A DNA stretch of 64,000 nucleotides from Maridesulfovibrio sp. (GCF_963667685.1 NZ_OY763931.1:558001-622000); one strand, 5' to 3'; shown: positions 40,049-48,710, counted from the first letter of the stretch. Notes: a model not told the origin generated them from the sequence alone. Made by a program: numbers and translations.

Positions 40049-40884
40049 AAGTTGTTACTTACGGGTTCAGGATCTTCCCTTTCGAGTTGTTCCTTGTAGA
40101 TGTTTTTGAAGAAAGTCTCTTCATGCAGCCTTCGGGTTTGATCTTCCTTCTCTTGTTTTTGCTGGGACATTATTTCGTTCTGGATGTGTAGTGCCATGAG
40201 AGCACGTAACTTTCTTGCCTCTGTTATCTGGACTAAAGAGAGTCGGTTGGCAGCCTCAAGAGCCTGCATGCGTCCTTCTGGATCGTTTAAAAGCTTGTCG
40301 ATGTAAGCATCAAATTCTTCTGATTCGCTGATTTCTTTCAGCATTTGTCCAGAGGCTTTGAATGTTGCCTTTGCAGCTTCATCCACTCTTTCAGACCAAT
40401 CGGCGTAGTGTTTGTAAAATCGAGGGTTAACTTCTCCAGAAGGGAGTCCGACGAGCTGCTTTGCTGAATTGAAGTTCGGGTAGTAGGCATCATAAACGCC
40501 ATCCAGCACCTCAATGTTTGAGACGGTCTCTTTGAGGCCCATAGTCAGTGATGCCAGTTGCTTAAAATCCCTGATTACGCTGTTCTTTGTAGCAAAGGGC
40601 AGACGTATGGTGTTCTTAACCATGTTGGTATATTGCTCAATATTCTGCTTCACCATCATGATTTGCTGCTGGGTCTGCATCATTTCCTCAGCGTAAGTCT
40701 TATACATGGACTCGAGCTGCTCGATGTTGGTCACCCGTTCCAGCATCTGGAGAAACTTGTCGCTGCAATTTGTGCAAGTTACGGTCATGGCGTTGGCTGG
40801 AATAGAAATCACAAACAAATTTAATGTGAAAATGATAGTAACTGCTAATCTCATTTTATCAGCTCCATTTCTTATTTTGTTCAT
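40045..40884 (-). CDS. trbJ: TrbJ/VirB5 protein
   Basis: A 279-residue exported helical protein. The signal peptide is clearest from MRLAVTIIFTLNLFVISIPANA (start 40851); the frame from 40884 adds 11 residues and overlaps the trbE stop in an ATGA arrangement, so both starts are possible. Mature sequence has CTNCSDKF and long coiled helices (MYKTYAEEMMQTQQQIMMVKQN). VirB5-type proteins act at the tip of the transfer pilus and in recipient contact. Position after trbE matches RP4. Confidence 0.85.
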   Translation of the reverse strand: MNKIRNGADKMRLAVTIIFTLNLFVISIPANAMTVTCTNCSDKFLQMLERVTNIEQLESMYKTYAEEMMQTQQQIMMVKQNIEQYTNMVKNTIRLPFATKNSVIRDFKQLASLTMGLKETVSNIEVLDGVYDAYYPNFNSAKQLVGLPSGEVNPRFYKHYADWSERVDEAAKATFKASGQMLKEISESEEFDAYIDKLLNDPEGRMQALEAANRLSLVQITEARKLRALMALHIQNEIMSQQKQEKEDQTRRLHEETFFKNIYKEQLEREDPEPVSNNF

Positions 40885-43304
40885 ATGAAATCTCCCTGTC
40901 GTTCTTCAAGCCATTTTTGTGGCCAGTTTTGTCCGTGGAGCTTGTCCAGCTCTTTGATTCGCGCAAGGCTTCCCTTGTCTGAGGAGCCGACGAAGGAAAG
41001 GGCGACCGGGCCTAGGGCCAAGTCAATCAGTCTGCGCCCTTCAGGGGAAATAACGTAGTAGTCGCGTTTGGGGGTAGAGGATGCGATAATTTCTATCTGC
41101 CGGGAATTAAGTCCCAGATTCTGATAGAGCTGATATTGCGCTTCCTGAATTGCGGTCGCGTTTGGAAGAAAAATCTTGGTCGGGCAGGACTCCACAAGGA
41201 CATCAAGAATCCCGGACCGGGCAGAGTCTGATAAAGACTGAGTTGCGAGGACGACCGCGCATCCAGCTTTACGCAGAACTTTGAGCCATTCACGTATTTT
41301 TTCTTTGAATACCTTATGCCCAAGCATGATCCATGCTTCGTCCAGAATCAAAATAGCCGGCTGACCGGTGAGTGCTTTTTCAATTCGGTGGAAAAGGTAA
41401 AGCAGGACTGGAATCAGGTTTTTGTCTCCAAGGTTCATGAGTTCTTCAATTTCAAAAACCATGAAATCGGAAATTCCAAGATCATCAGAAGGAGCGTCAA
41501 GTAATGAACCCATGGCTCCTTGGCCTGTGTAGTGCTTGATTGCTTCGCGAAGCTCATTGTTTTGGACACTGTGATAAAAATCTGTCAGGGAACGCATATG
41601 AGGAGGATTGTTCCGGAGCATGTTCATGGCGGCATGAATTGCATTTCTATGCGCCGGAAGGACTGTCAGTCCTTGCAAAGTAGCGCATGTTTCGATCCAT
41701 CCTTCAGCCCAACTTTGCTCTGAGTCGGACTCAACATACTGAAGAGGAGTAAAAGACAGACTGGAGTCGTCGCCGGCTATTTCAAAATGAGATCCGCCGA
41801 CAGCCTTGCACAAGGGAAACATGGACATCCCTTTGTCAAAGGCAAAAATTGTTGCTTTGGGATAGCGTCTGAATTGAGCGGCGATTATTCCCAGAAGAGT
41901 TGATTTACCCGCTCCAGTGGGGCCGAATATAAGGGCGTGCCCAATATCTCCAACATGAAGGTTTAGTCTGTATGGTGTGGAACCGTCTGTAGCACAATGC
42001 ATTAACGGAGGAGAGTTCGGCGGAAACATTGGAGACGGATTAGATTCACGGCCAGCCCAGATTGTTGCCATCGGCAACAGGTCTGCAAGGTTCATGGTAT
42101 TAATTATTGGCCTGCGAATGTTGGCATATGAGTTACCTGGATGTGTTCCAAGCCATGCTTCAAGTGCATTGATGGTTTCCACCATGCAGTGAAAGGATCT
42201 TACCTGAACCTGTCGGCGTAATTCCCTGATAGCGTACTCCAGCTCTTCAGGGTCTGAACTCATCAGAACAATACTTGAGGTATAGAAACCAGCACCGACA
42301 AGTCCGGATTGGATTTCCTGAATTGCTTCCTCTGCATCTTCAGTCATGCTCTTGGCGTCATTGTCCGTTCTGGCATTGGCACTGTTGAAAATTCCATCAA
42401 TTAATTTGACCATCTTCTGGCGCCATGACTTTCTGTACTTTTCAAGCTCATTAAGAGCTTCAAGTTGATCCATAAAAATGAATCTGTTGGAAAAACGATA
42501 TTCTACGGGCAAACCTTCGAAGCAGCAAAGGATGGTAGGGTAGCTTTCCGGAGGGAGGCCGGAAAGGGAAAGAATACTTATATGTTTGTCTCCAATTTTA
42601 GGATGAATTCCGCCTCGAAGATCTTCTGTGCCGATAACAGCATCAAGGTACATAGGGGTATGTGGAAGCACGATGGGGTGGTCGTCGCCTGTTATGCAAC
42701 GGCTGACCAGCGTCAGCAAAGGAGAATATGTTTGAGTAAGGTCAAATTCATCGGTGAATGATTCGTCTTTTAGACGTGACATTTGCATGGCTGAAGAAAG
42801 AGCGTCTTCAAGCTCATCAAGTGCTGATTTGAATTTGGAGAGAGTTTTTTCAAAGCTGTTCATCTGAGCGGAGTTTTCATAAGCCATGCTGCCTAGCTTT
42901 TCGGTAAAGAATTGCGGCTTGTAGCTGACTACTAGGAAGGTTTCTGTCGTATAAAATAGCCCGGCAGCCTGAAACATGCTCCGGCGTTCTTCTTCGATCA
43001 TAGATGTTACGGGATCAGGAAAAAAACTGGATCCGGCATGTGGGTATGCTGTTGATGGAGCCCGAATAGCTTCAACATGGCACATCCATCCGCTATCAAG
43101 GATCTTGAGAGCGTTGTTCACTGTGCTACTGACCGCACTTAACTCGGCAGGAGTACTGGAGGCCATATCTTTTGCCCTGAACTGCCAACCGGCCATGAGT
43201 GAACCGTCCTTGCAAAGGATTATTCCATTCTCGACCATAGCGGCGTATGGTAGCAGATCCGGGAGGCCTTTGGCCTGATCGCGGTAGTCTTTAAGTCTGA
43301 TCAT
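40881..43304 (-). CDS. trbE: TrbE/VirB4 ATPase
   Basis: An 807-residue ATPase that powers pilus biogenesis and transfer. Walker A is LIFGPTGAGKSTLLG with the lysine near 467; Walker B is AILILDEAWIMLG; the VVLATQSLSD and ESCPTKIFLPN motifs of VirB4 are present. The N-terminal CagE/TrbE domain includes ICKDGSLMAGWQFRAKDM. ATG 43304 lies 11 bp after the trbD stop; the longer frame starting at 43625 merely shadows trbD. Confidence 0.95.
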   Translation of the reverse strand: MIRLKDYRDQAKGLPDLLPYAAMVENGIILCKDGSLMAGWQFRAKDMASSTPAELSAVSSTVNNALKILDSGWMCHVEAIRAPSTAYPHAGSSFFPDPVTSMIEEERRSMFQAAGLFYTTETFLVVSYKPQFFTEKLGSMAYENSAQMNSFEKTLSKFKSALDELEDALSSAMQMSRLKDESFTDEFDLTQTYSPLLTLVSRCITGDDHPIVLPHTPMYLDAVIGTEDLRGGIHPKIGDKHISILSLSGLPPESYPTILCCFEGLPVEYRFSNRFIFMDQLEALNELEKYRKSWRQKMVKLIDGIFNSANARTDNDAKSMTEDAEEAIQEIQSGLVGAGFYTSSIVLMSSDPEELEYAIRELRRQVQVRSFHCMVETINALEAWLGTHPGNSYANIRRPIINTMNLADLLPMATIWAGRESNPSPMFPPNSPPLMHCATDGSTPYRLNLHVGDIGHALIFGPTGAGKSTLLGIIAAQFRRYPKATIFAFDKGMSMFPLCKAVGGSHFEIAGDDSSLSFTPLQYVESDSEQSWAEGWIETCATLQGLTVLPAHRNAIHAAMNMLRNNPPHMRSLTDFYHSVQNNELREAIKHYTGQGAMGSLLDAPSDDLGISDFMVFEIEELMNLGDKNLIPVLLYLFHRIEKALTGQPAILILDEAWIMLGHKVFKEKIREWLKVLRKAGCAVVLATQSLSDSARSGILDVLVESCPTKIFLPNATAIQEAQYQLYQNLGLNSRQIEIIASSTPKRDYYVISPEGRRLIDLALGPVALSFVGSSDKGSLARIKELDKLHGQNWPQKWLEERQGDFI

Positions 43305-43315
43305 GAAATGTCTCT

Positions 43316-43615
43316 TTATTGGCCAAAGGGAGTTGGTCGTGCAGGGTAAAAAACCTGTTGTTTTCTGTGTCGGAGCCAGACTTGAAACATTTGTGGATCT
43401 CTCTGTGCCATCTTCTGGAAAACAAAAAGTGAAACTATCCAGAATACAATTCCGGTAATCCCCGAGATAATAGTTGTTCCACCAACACCCAGAACAATGG
43501 CGATGAGAGCGGAAACCATAACCAGTTCCCGGTCTCCGCCCATGACGAGTATTTTCCTGTTCAGCGATTCGTGAATTACGACTGTCCTCACAGAACTGCT
43601 CCTTTGAAGGACCAT
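43316..43615 (-). CDS. trbD: TrbD/VirB3 protein
   Basis: A 99-residue membrane protein with a basic start, RTVVIHESLNRKILVMGGDREL, then two helices (residues 32-50 and 55-68) and a basic tail, as in TrbD. It helps pilus assembly with TrbE. Its start overlaps the trbC end by 28 bp if the first ATG is used. Confidence 0.9.
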   Translation of the reverse strand: MVLQRSSSVRTVVIHESLNRKILVMGGDRELVMVSALIAIVLGVGGTTIISGITGIVFWIVSLFVFQKMAQRDPQMFQVWLRHRKQQVFYPARPTPFGQ

Positions 43616-43902
43616 GTGTTTTCAACCAGAGTAGAGCCGAACACCACGATGCAGATGGCTAGCACAACACCCAATAAAAGTTTAATCGGTCCGGTCATGT
43701 CATCATGACGAAACATCAATGACAGGCCGACTCCAACTATTCCCCCGATCGACATGTATTTGCCTACAGGACCTGTGAAAATACCTACAAAGGTTTCAAA
43801 AGGTGTGTTGAAGTCAGATATATTTGTTGCTGCCAGAGCTGACCCAGGAATGAGTAGCAGGTTGCCCAAAACCATAATCAAAAGGCTGTTAATCTTTTTC
43901 AT
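43588..43902 (-). CDS. trbC: TrbC/VirB2 pilin
   Basis: A 104-residue prepilin of the conjugative pilus. Signal peptide MKKINSLLIMVLGNLLLIPGSALA, then two hydrophobic helices (about residues 46-64 and 72-94) around a polar MFRHDDMTGPI loop. In RP4 the pilin is cyclised by TraF; a TraF-like protein is encoded at 20222-20860. GGAG lies 9 nt before ATG 43902. It overlaps the trbB end. Confidence 0.9.
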   Translation of the reverse strand: MKKINSLLIMVLGNLLLIPGSALAATNISDFNTPFETFVGIFTGPVGKYMSIGGIVGVGLSLMFRHDDMTGPIKLLLGVVLAICIVVFGSTLVENTWSFKGAVL

Positions 43903-44863
43903 TGTAGATGTACTCCAATATGTATTGTTGGTTTTCGGCATTGAAGCCGGAAACATTGGCTACTTCTGAAATAGTTCGTCCTGTCTTGGTGCGACGGATA
44001 AAAATTACAAAATCCACGGCCGATCCGATTAGATGCGGCATTGGGGATGTAGAAGCTTCCGCAATAAGCTGCTCGATTCGAAGAAGACCTTCAGATGCGG
44101 AGTTGGCGTGAACCGTTGCCAAGCCTCCAGGATGTCCGGTGTTCCAGCTTTTGAGTAGGTCAAGTGCTTCTCCTCCTCGAACTTCGCCCACGAGTATCCG
44201 GTCCGGGCGAAGTCTCATTGTCGCCCGGACCAATGTCTGGATGGTTGTGCTGTGAGTAGATCTTAAGAGAAGAGTATTGCGAGATTGGCTTTGCAATTCT
44301 GCCGTGTCTTCGATGATGACCAGTCGATCGACCGGGGCAATCTCTGATATTGATTTAATAATTCCGTTTACTAGTGTCGTCTTGCCGGAGCCAGTACCAC
44401 CGACCACGACAATGTTCTTTTTCTGGGATATGGCAGCTTTTATTGAGTGCATGACTTCAAGAGTCATGATTTTTGACTCCACATATTGCTCAAGAGTGAA
44501 GACATGGCTGGCTTTTTTACGGATGGTAAAGGAAGCAGCCTGTACCACAGGTGGGAACAGCCCCTCAAAGCGGCTTCCATTAAGCGGTGCCGCCTTGGGG
44601 AGTTCTCCTTCAACGATCGGGGATTCTTTGGTTACAATCGTATCGAGAGCACTGGCTACCAGTGAGATAATCATGGCAGTTTGAACGGACGAAATTTGCC
44701 CCGCCTCCTTCATTTCCTCGCCAAGTCTTTCAATCCAAAGTTTGCCATCTGGGTTGACCATGATTTCAACAACCCGTTCATCTTCCAGAGCAGAAACGAT
44801 GCCTTGTCCCATATTGTGGAGCAGGTTGTTTACAAGGCGGTCTTCCATCGTAAGTTCTTTCAT
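43889..44863 (-). CDS. trbB: TrbB/VirB11 ATPase
   Basis: A 324-residue hexameric traffic ATPase. Walker A VVVGGTGSGKTTLV (about residues 151-164), Asp box DRLVIIEDTAELQ, Walker B RLRPDRILVGEVRGGEALD and His box TGHPGGLATVHANSA are all present. ATG 44863 overlaps the traM stop codon by one base (TGATG) with GGGG just upstream, indicating coupling; a frame start at 44875 is possible. Confidence 0.95.
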   Translation of the reverse strand: MKELTMEDRLVNNLLHNMGQGIVSALEDERVVEIMVNPDGKLWIERLGEEMKEAGQISSVQTAMIISLVASALDTIVTKESPIVEGELPKAAPLNGSRFEGLFPPVVQAASFTIRKKASHVFTLEQYVESKIMTLEVMHSIKAAISQKKNIVVVGGTGSGKTTLVNGIIKSISEIAPVDRLVIIEDTAELQSQSRNTLLLRSTHSTTIQTLVRATMRLRPDRILVGEVRGGEALDLLKSWNTGHPGGLATVHANSASEGLLRIEQLIAEASTSPMPHLIGSAVDFVIFIRRTKTGRTISEVANVSGFNAENQQYILEYIYNEKD

Positions 44864-45276
44864 CACGAACCCCACACAATGACTGAGATTGAAACCGCGA
44901 TGGATAAGCAGAACATGACCGAGGCAAAGATTGCCAATCCTCTTACTGATCCAAGGAAACGGTCCATCTGCCCTTCATGAGTCTTGACCACACTCAGGCA
45001 GTTTTCAATGTTCGCCTTAACCGCCTTGCTCAGTAGGCTGTTGGTGGACTTGCGAACCTCAAGGGCAAAGGAGGAGACATGCTCCTCCATATCCTTTGCA
45101 AGCTGCTGTCTATGGGTTTGCAACAGACAGTCATACTCATTCAGGGCGGCGCGATGCATAGTCACTGCAACGAGGATGGGATCATCCTCATCGAGCAGCA
45201 GATTGTGCTCTTTAGCAATTAGGTCGCGCACACCCTGAATGGTGAGGGGGGCGTTTTCGGTAGTCTGGTCAGACAT
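44863..45276 (-). CDS. traM: TraM-like transfer protein
   Basis: A 137-residue protein: a helical soluble part (about residues 1-110) with several heptad-like stretches, then one C-terminal membrane helix (about 112-133). Size, topology and gene order traK-traL-traM match the RP4 TraM protein, needed for efficient transfer. It lies 9 bp downstream of traL and overlaps trbB by one base. Sequence signatures are weak, so context carries the call. Confidence 0.75.
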   Translation of the reverse strand: MSDQTTENAPLTIQGVRDLIAKEHNLLLDEDDPILVAVTMHRAALNEYDCLLQTHRQQLAKDMEEHVSSFALEVRKSTNSLLSKAVKANIENCLSVVKTHEGQMDRFLGSVRGLAIFASVMFCLSIAVSISVIVWGS

Positions 45277-45285
45277 TAAAAGTCC

Positions 45286-46005
45286 TTACATTCCGCAGTT
45301 AACAAGTTCAGTTCTCATTTCGTTCCAGAACATTTTAAGACGCTGCCTGGTCATGATCGGCAGGTGGCTTTCCTGTGCTTCCTGAAAGGACATCTTTGCG
45401 GTCAGAAGATTTTCAATATCCCGACCAAATGTTTCTTTTTTCTTTACGGGTATGCGTACCAGAGCGGCCAGACGATGTGAGTTGTCACGATAGACTTTAA
45501 ATTCTTCGAAGCTCTTACCATTCATGGCGATCTGACCGAAAAATCCATTGAGCCAAATGTAGATGGGCACATGAAATGAGTTAATTAGTGAGCTGAGTCC
45601 GCTTAGAGTGTCGGGGAGAGCCTGCCCACCGGTAATGACAGTATGCAGATTAATTTGATGCCCAGCTTCAGCAAGCATGGGGAATACTTCGTTGTCGACA
45701 AGGTAGCTTGCAAGCGGGACGAAGGTGGCGGCACCATTATCAATGACCATTTCCGATTCATCGGGCAGGGCCATCATCAGTTCGACTAAAGTGTCGAACC
45801 GTCTGGGATCGATGTCGTCACCATTCATAATATCAAGAGAAGTAACACCGAATCTTTCGTATCCTGAAAAAGTCGCGTTTACCGGGTCGGTATCCACGCA
45901 GCATACTTCTTTACCTGATTCCAGCAGATGTTGGGTCAGGAAGCTGGCGACAAGGCTTTTGCCTACACCGCCCTTACCTTGAAAAATTGCATTAATAGTA
46001 GCCAT
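45286..46005 (-). CDS. traL: TraL-like ParA/MinD-type ATPase
   Basis: A 239-residue deviant Walker ATPase: MATINAIFQGKGGVGKSLVA at the N-terminus, then VCCVDTDPVNATFSGYERFG. It has the form of RP4 TraL, a nucleotide-binding transfer protein encoded after traK. It lacks the DNA-partition partner gene ParB, which argues against plasmid partition. It starts 17 bp after the traK stop, with GGAG upstream (AAGGAGTGAAACT). Confidence 0.85.
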   Translation of the reverse strand: MATINAIFQGKGGVGKSLVASFLTQHLLESGKEVCCVDTDPVNATFSGYERFGVTSLDIMNGDDIDPRRFDTLVELMMALPDESEMVIDNGAATFVPLASYLVDNEVFPMLAEAGHQINLHTVITGGQALPDTLSGLSSLINSFHVPIYIWLNGFFGQIAMNGKSFEEFKVYRDNSHRLAALVRIPVKKKETFGRDIENLLTAKMSFQEAQESHLPIMTRQRLKMFWNEMRTELVNCGM

Positions 46006-46022
46006 AGTTTCACTCCTTGTAT

Positions 46023-46382
46023 TTATTTACCGATCAGTTTTTCGTTGAGGACTTTCTTGGTAACTTTATTTTCGTGGACAAATGCTTTGTTGTCAGGATG
46101 TCCTGCATTGGGACCGCCTCCGCTCAGGGGTACAAGGGGCGCGGAAGCGGTCCGTACAGCAGGAGTGCCTGGTATGGCCGGGGATGAGTTGCGAGATCTT
46201 AAGCTTTGTCCAGTAAAGGGATCGAAACGGCAGAAGTGGATGTAAGTCATGGATACTTTGCCTTCCCCATGAAGCTGCTCGTAAATGGCTTTTTTCGTGT
46301 AGCCTTGCTGAGTGAGTTCTTTGATTGTTTTGATATTTGCTAAGAACTCAACCCGTGCGAAACCTTTATTTTTTTTCGCCAT
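46023..46382 (-). CDS. traK: TraK-like oriT-binding protein
   Basis: A 119-residue basic protein. The N-terminal half (KGFARVEFLANIKTIKELTQQGYTK, then AIYEQLHGEGKVSMTYIHFCRF) matches TraK of RP4, which binds beside oriT and wraps the DNA. The proline-rich second half is variable. It overlaps the upstream small gene by 17 bp. In RP4 oriT adjoins traK; here the relaxase gene is 35 kb away, so the site may be near either. Confidence 0.85.
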   Translation of the reverse strand: MAKKNKGFARVEFLANIKTIKELTQQGYTKKAIYEQLHGEGKVSMTYIHFCRFDPFTGQSLRSRNSSPAIPGTPAVRTASAPLVPLSGGGPNAGHPDNKAFVHENKVTKKVLNEKLIGK

Positions 46383-46560
46383 TTGAATCTTCCTCTAAAA
46401 GCAACATCATACCTAAGAGACGTTTAGCTTCTGGAAACCCTTTTTTTCGTGCTGCTTGGAATGGACGATACCCTGAATATCCAAGGCATAATGCCACTTT
46501 TGTCAGGGTGCCATATTTTTCAACAAGTCGTTGGACTATGAACTCATCGCTTATTTTCAT
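46366..46560 (-). CDS. Small HTH-like protein, first gene of the transfer operon
   Basis: A 64-residue basic protein with a likely helix-turn-helix (FIVQRLVEKYGTLTKVALCL and GYSGYRPFQAARKKG), resembling small XRE/YdaS-like regulators. ATG 46560 has no ribosome site, and a predicted transcription start falls next to it, so the message may be leaderless; ATG 46569 is an alternative. Being first in the operon it could regulate transfer genes; that is inference. Confidence 0.65.
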   Translation of the reverse strand: MKISDEFIVQRLVEKYGTLTKVALCLGYSGYRPFQAARKKGFPEAKRLLGMMLLLEEDSNGEKK

Positions 46561-46567
46561 AATTTGC

Positions 46568-46609
46568 ATCTATGCTAAATTAGCACAAAATGTCAATGCT
46601 AATTTAGCA
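46568..46609 (-). promoter_or_regulatory. Transfer operon promoter with two palindromic operators
   Basis: On the minus strand TTGACA (46591-46596) and ATAGAT (46568-46573) are 17 bp apart. The palindrome TGCTAAATTAGCA occupies 46573-46585, between -35 and -10, and TGCTAATTTAGCA occupies 46597-46609, just upstream of -35; centres are 24 bp apart. A protein bound there would block this promoter. The divergent HTH gene at 46645 starts 36 bp to the right. Confidence 0.75.
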
Positions 46610-46644
46610 AATGATTAAAGTCTGATTTCGTATATTTTAAAGCT

Positions 46645-46920
46645 ATGGAAAATTATGGATATAAGTTCGAAAGAGCATTGGTTGCAGAAATTGTGTCTCT
46701 GTATATGGAGAAGGGTATTTCTCATACTTCTTTCGCGAAGTTGTTGTATGGAGATACGTCAACAGCACCAAGTAAATGGTGGAAAATTAGAGAGTGTTCG
46801 CCTACGGGGAAGCCGCAAAGCTTTCCTGTAACTGAAGCTGTGGCAGCTTCAGAGGTGTTAGGCATAGATGTGGCCAGTTTGTTTTTTAGGGTTCAAGAAA
46901 AGATTAGATCTAGAATCTGA
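46645..46920 (+). CDS. HTH regulator divergent from the transfer operon
   Basis: A 91-residue protein with an XRE-like pattern (ALVAEIVSLYMEKGISHTSFAKLLYG, then PVTEAVAASEVLGIDVASLF). It faces the transfer operon across the two TGCTAAATTAGCA-type palindromes and is the best candidate to bind them. TATATT at 46631 lies 14 bp before its ATG and no ribosome site is visible, so its message may also be nearly leaderless. Activator or repressor is not decided by sequence. Confidence 0.7.
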   Translation: MENYGYKFERALVAEIVSLYMEKGISHTSFAKLLYGDTSTAPSKWWKIRECSPTGKPQSFPVTEAVAASEVLGIDVASLFFRVQEKIRSRI

Positions 46921-46929
46921 AATTTGTTT

Positions 46930-47082
46930 TTAAGTGTTTGCCTGGTCGTCGAGTTCTTCGGCGGTTTTCTGAATTTCTAGGCCTATTAGAGCTAGAATTG
47001 TCCCAATTCTTTCATCAACATTTTCAGCAAGAAAATTAATTGCAGCTGCCAACCTGTACAGGTTTGTTATTTGCTTTCGCAT
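46930..47082 (-). CDS. Small helical protein (50 residues)
   Basis: A short frame with a good ribosome site (TAGGAGTCGAC before ATG 47082). The product begins MRKQITNLYRLAAAINFLAE, continues as amphipathic helix (ERIGTILALIGLEIQKTAEE) and ends in an acidic tail. It converges on the HTH regulator gene with 9 bp between stops. Composition without rare residues and the ribosome site support a real gene; function unknown. Confidence 0.55.
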   Translation of the reverse strand: MRKQITNLYRLAAAINFLAENVDERIGTILALIGLEIQKTAEELDDQANT

Positions 47083-47157
47083 GTCGACTCCTAGGGTGCT
47101 GCTGACGAAGGCGTGTTTGTATATGACAAATCGTTACTTGTCTTATTTCTTCTCTTG

Positions 47158-47170
47158 TGCTAAATTAGCA
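47158..47170. promoter_or_regulatory. Third TGCTAAATTAGCA operator
   Basis: An exact copy of the palindrome at 46573-46585, located between the 50-residue minus-strand gene and the plus-strand excisionase-like/integrase genes. It places these genes and the transfer operon in one possible regulon. The rest of 47083-47380 shows no gene. Confidence 0.7.
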
Positions 47171-47380
47171 TAAAATCGAATGAGATTAAGTGCTAAAAGA
47201 AAATATTCCGGAGTGGTCAGTTAATTGGGATCGCCCATCAACTAACAATGAAAATAACTCTTGCAGATTTTCGACTGACGAGGTGTTTCCTCAGGGTAAT
47301 CAAGAGATTTGCACGAGGGGTAGGCTTAGCAGTTTTTTAAATAATATATTGGAATGACTTCAGATCATAAGGATTAAATC

Positions 47381-47782
47381 ATGTCACTTTCAAACATCCT
47401 AGAATCCCACTTAGGTCGTCGCTATACTGCGGCAGAGGTCGCAGCCGAGTTTGATAAATCTAAAAACTGGGCATATAGAAACGCTGAAGCCCTTGGGGGC
47501 GTCAAAATGGGAAAAGAATGGGTGTTCTTTGAAAATAACATGGTCGCCTGCCTCAAGAATAGAGGAAACGACAATGCCAATACAGCGAAAGAACAAGACG
47601 ACCGGGAAGCAGGAATGGTTCGCCAGAATCACTACGCCTACCGGAAAGCGCAAGGAACGGAAATGCAAGACCAAGAAGGAAGCCTTGGATTGGGAAGCTT
47701 TGATGCGGCAGAAGTTGAGCGAGTGCTCAGAGATCCCGACCCTTACGATCTCCTTGCACAGTCTAGCAATCCGTCACCTTGA
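47381..47782 (+). CDS. Excisionase-like HTH protein overlapping the integrase gene
   Basis: A 133-residue frame. Residues 1-60 look like a small DNA-binding protein (RRYTAAEVAAEFDKSKNWAYRN, then GGVKMGKEWVFFENNMVACL), as in excisionase or helix-turn-helix proteins of MerR/Xis type. AAGGA lies 7 nt before the ATG. From about residue 65 the frame overlaps the integrase in a different phase (209 bp), and this part reads as low-quality sequence. Either the overlap is real or an ancient frameshift extended the protein. Excisionases commonly precede or adjoin integrase genes and control excision direction. Confidence 0.6.
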   Translation: MSLSNILESHLGRRYTAAEVAAEFDKSKNWAYRNAEALGGVKMGKEWVFFENNMVACLKNRGNDNANTAKEQDDREAGMVRQNHYAYRKAQGTEMQDQEGSLGLGSFDAAEVERVLRDPDPYDLLAQSSNPSP

Positions 47783-48710
47783 AGCACAGGAAGCTAAAGG
47801 AATCAGCAAACGTTGGTTTCAGGATAAAAAGCTGGTGCTTAAGGAGCTACTTAACGCGCCCGGCGTACAGCCATTAAAGCCTGCATCAAACCTGGAACAT
47901 GAAACGGTCCGGAAATTCCTTGATAGCATTTCAAAAGCGAAAACTGGAGCAAGAGCAAACCGCTACCTACGTCACATTAAAAGAATGTGGGCATGGGGTA
48001 AAAAGGCGGGTTTAGTGTTCGGCGACTGCCCTTGGGATGTTGAGCGATACAAGGAAACCAGAAATCCTCGGTATGTTCCGCCAGAAGACGACTTTTGGAA
48101 AGTCTACGATATTGCGGATCAGGTGCAGAGCGGTTCCACGCATACCACCGGAGTTTATCAGTACGAACCGCATCGAAAGACTCTTCTGTTAACCTACCTG
48201 CATACAGCGGCTCGCAAGTCTGAAATCCTGAAACTCAAGAAAGAAGACCTCGACTTCACTGCGCGTAAGCTCCGGCTCTGGACCTCCAAACGTGAGGGCG
48301 GCACTGAGTATGATTGGATACCTATGACCGAGATTCTATGCACAGAGCTACAGGCGCACTTGGAAAGGCAAAAGCAATCCTTTCCGTTCGCTGAACATGT
48401 CTTTGTTAACCCGAAGACAGGGAAACCATATTCCAGCGTTAATAAGATGATGGACAGAATGTGTGAAAGAGCAGGGGTAAAGCCGTTCGGCTTCCACTCC
48501 ATCCGCCATCTGACCGCATCTATATTAGATAGCAAAATGGTTCCCATGGCAGATATTCAGGCCATCCTTCGCCACAAGTCACCAATCGTGACAGCGAACT
48601 ATGTTCATTCAATTCGCGGCGCGCGGGTAGAGCTGGATAAGGTGTTCGGAACGGGTAAGGTTATTCAGTTAGATGACATAAAAAAAGCCTGTTCGGGTGA
48701 ACAGGCTTGA
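47574..48710 (+). CDS. int: Tyrosine recombinase integrase of the element
   Basis: A 378-residue phage-type integrase. The N-terminal arm-binding part (QEWFARITTPTGKRKERKC) is followed by a core-binding SAM-like domain and the catalytic domain with Arg in HTAARKSEILKLK, HSIRHLTAS (His and Arg), a following H in LRHKSP and the tyrosine nucleophile in TANYVHS. It integrates the element at the neighbouring tRNA-Arg gene, whose 3' end faces it 73 bp away. ATG 47574 has AGAGGAA upstream. A terminator hairpin overlaps its last codons. Confidence 0.93.
   Translation: MPIQRKNKTTGKQEWFARITTPTGKRKERKCKTKKEALDWEALMRQKLSECSEIPTLTISLHSLAIRHLEAQEAKGISKRWFQDKKLVLKELLNAPGVQPLKPASNLEHETVRKFLDSISKAKTGARANRYLRHIKRMWAWGKKAGLVFGDCPWDVERYKETRNPRYVPPEDDFWKVYDIADQVQSGSTHTTGVYQYEPHRKTLLLTYLHTAARKSEILKLKKEDLDFTARKLRLWTSKREGGTEYDWIPMTEILCTELQAHLERQKQSFPFAEHVFVNPKTGKPYSSVNKMMDRMCERAGVKPFGFHSIRHLTASILDSKMVPMADIQAILRHKSPIVTANYVHSIRGARVELDKVFGTGKVIQLDDIKKACSGEQA

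Noticed and set aside
45286..46005. Plasmid partition ParA
   Set aside because: No ParB partner or parS sites; gene order traK-traL-traM supports TraL.
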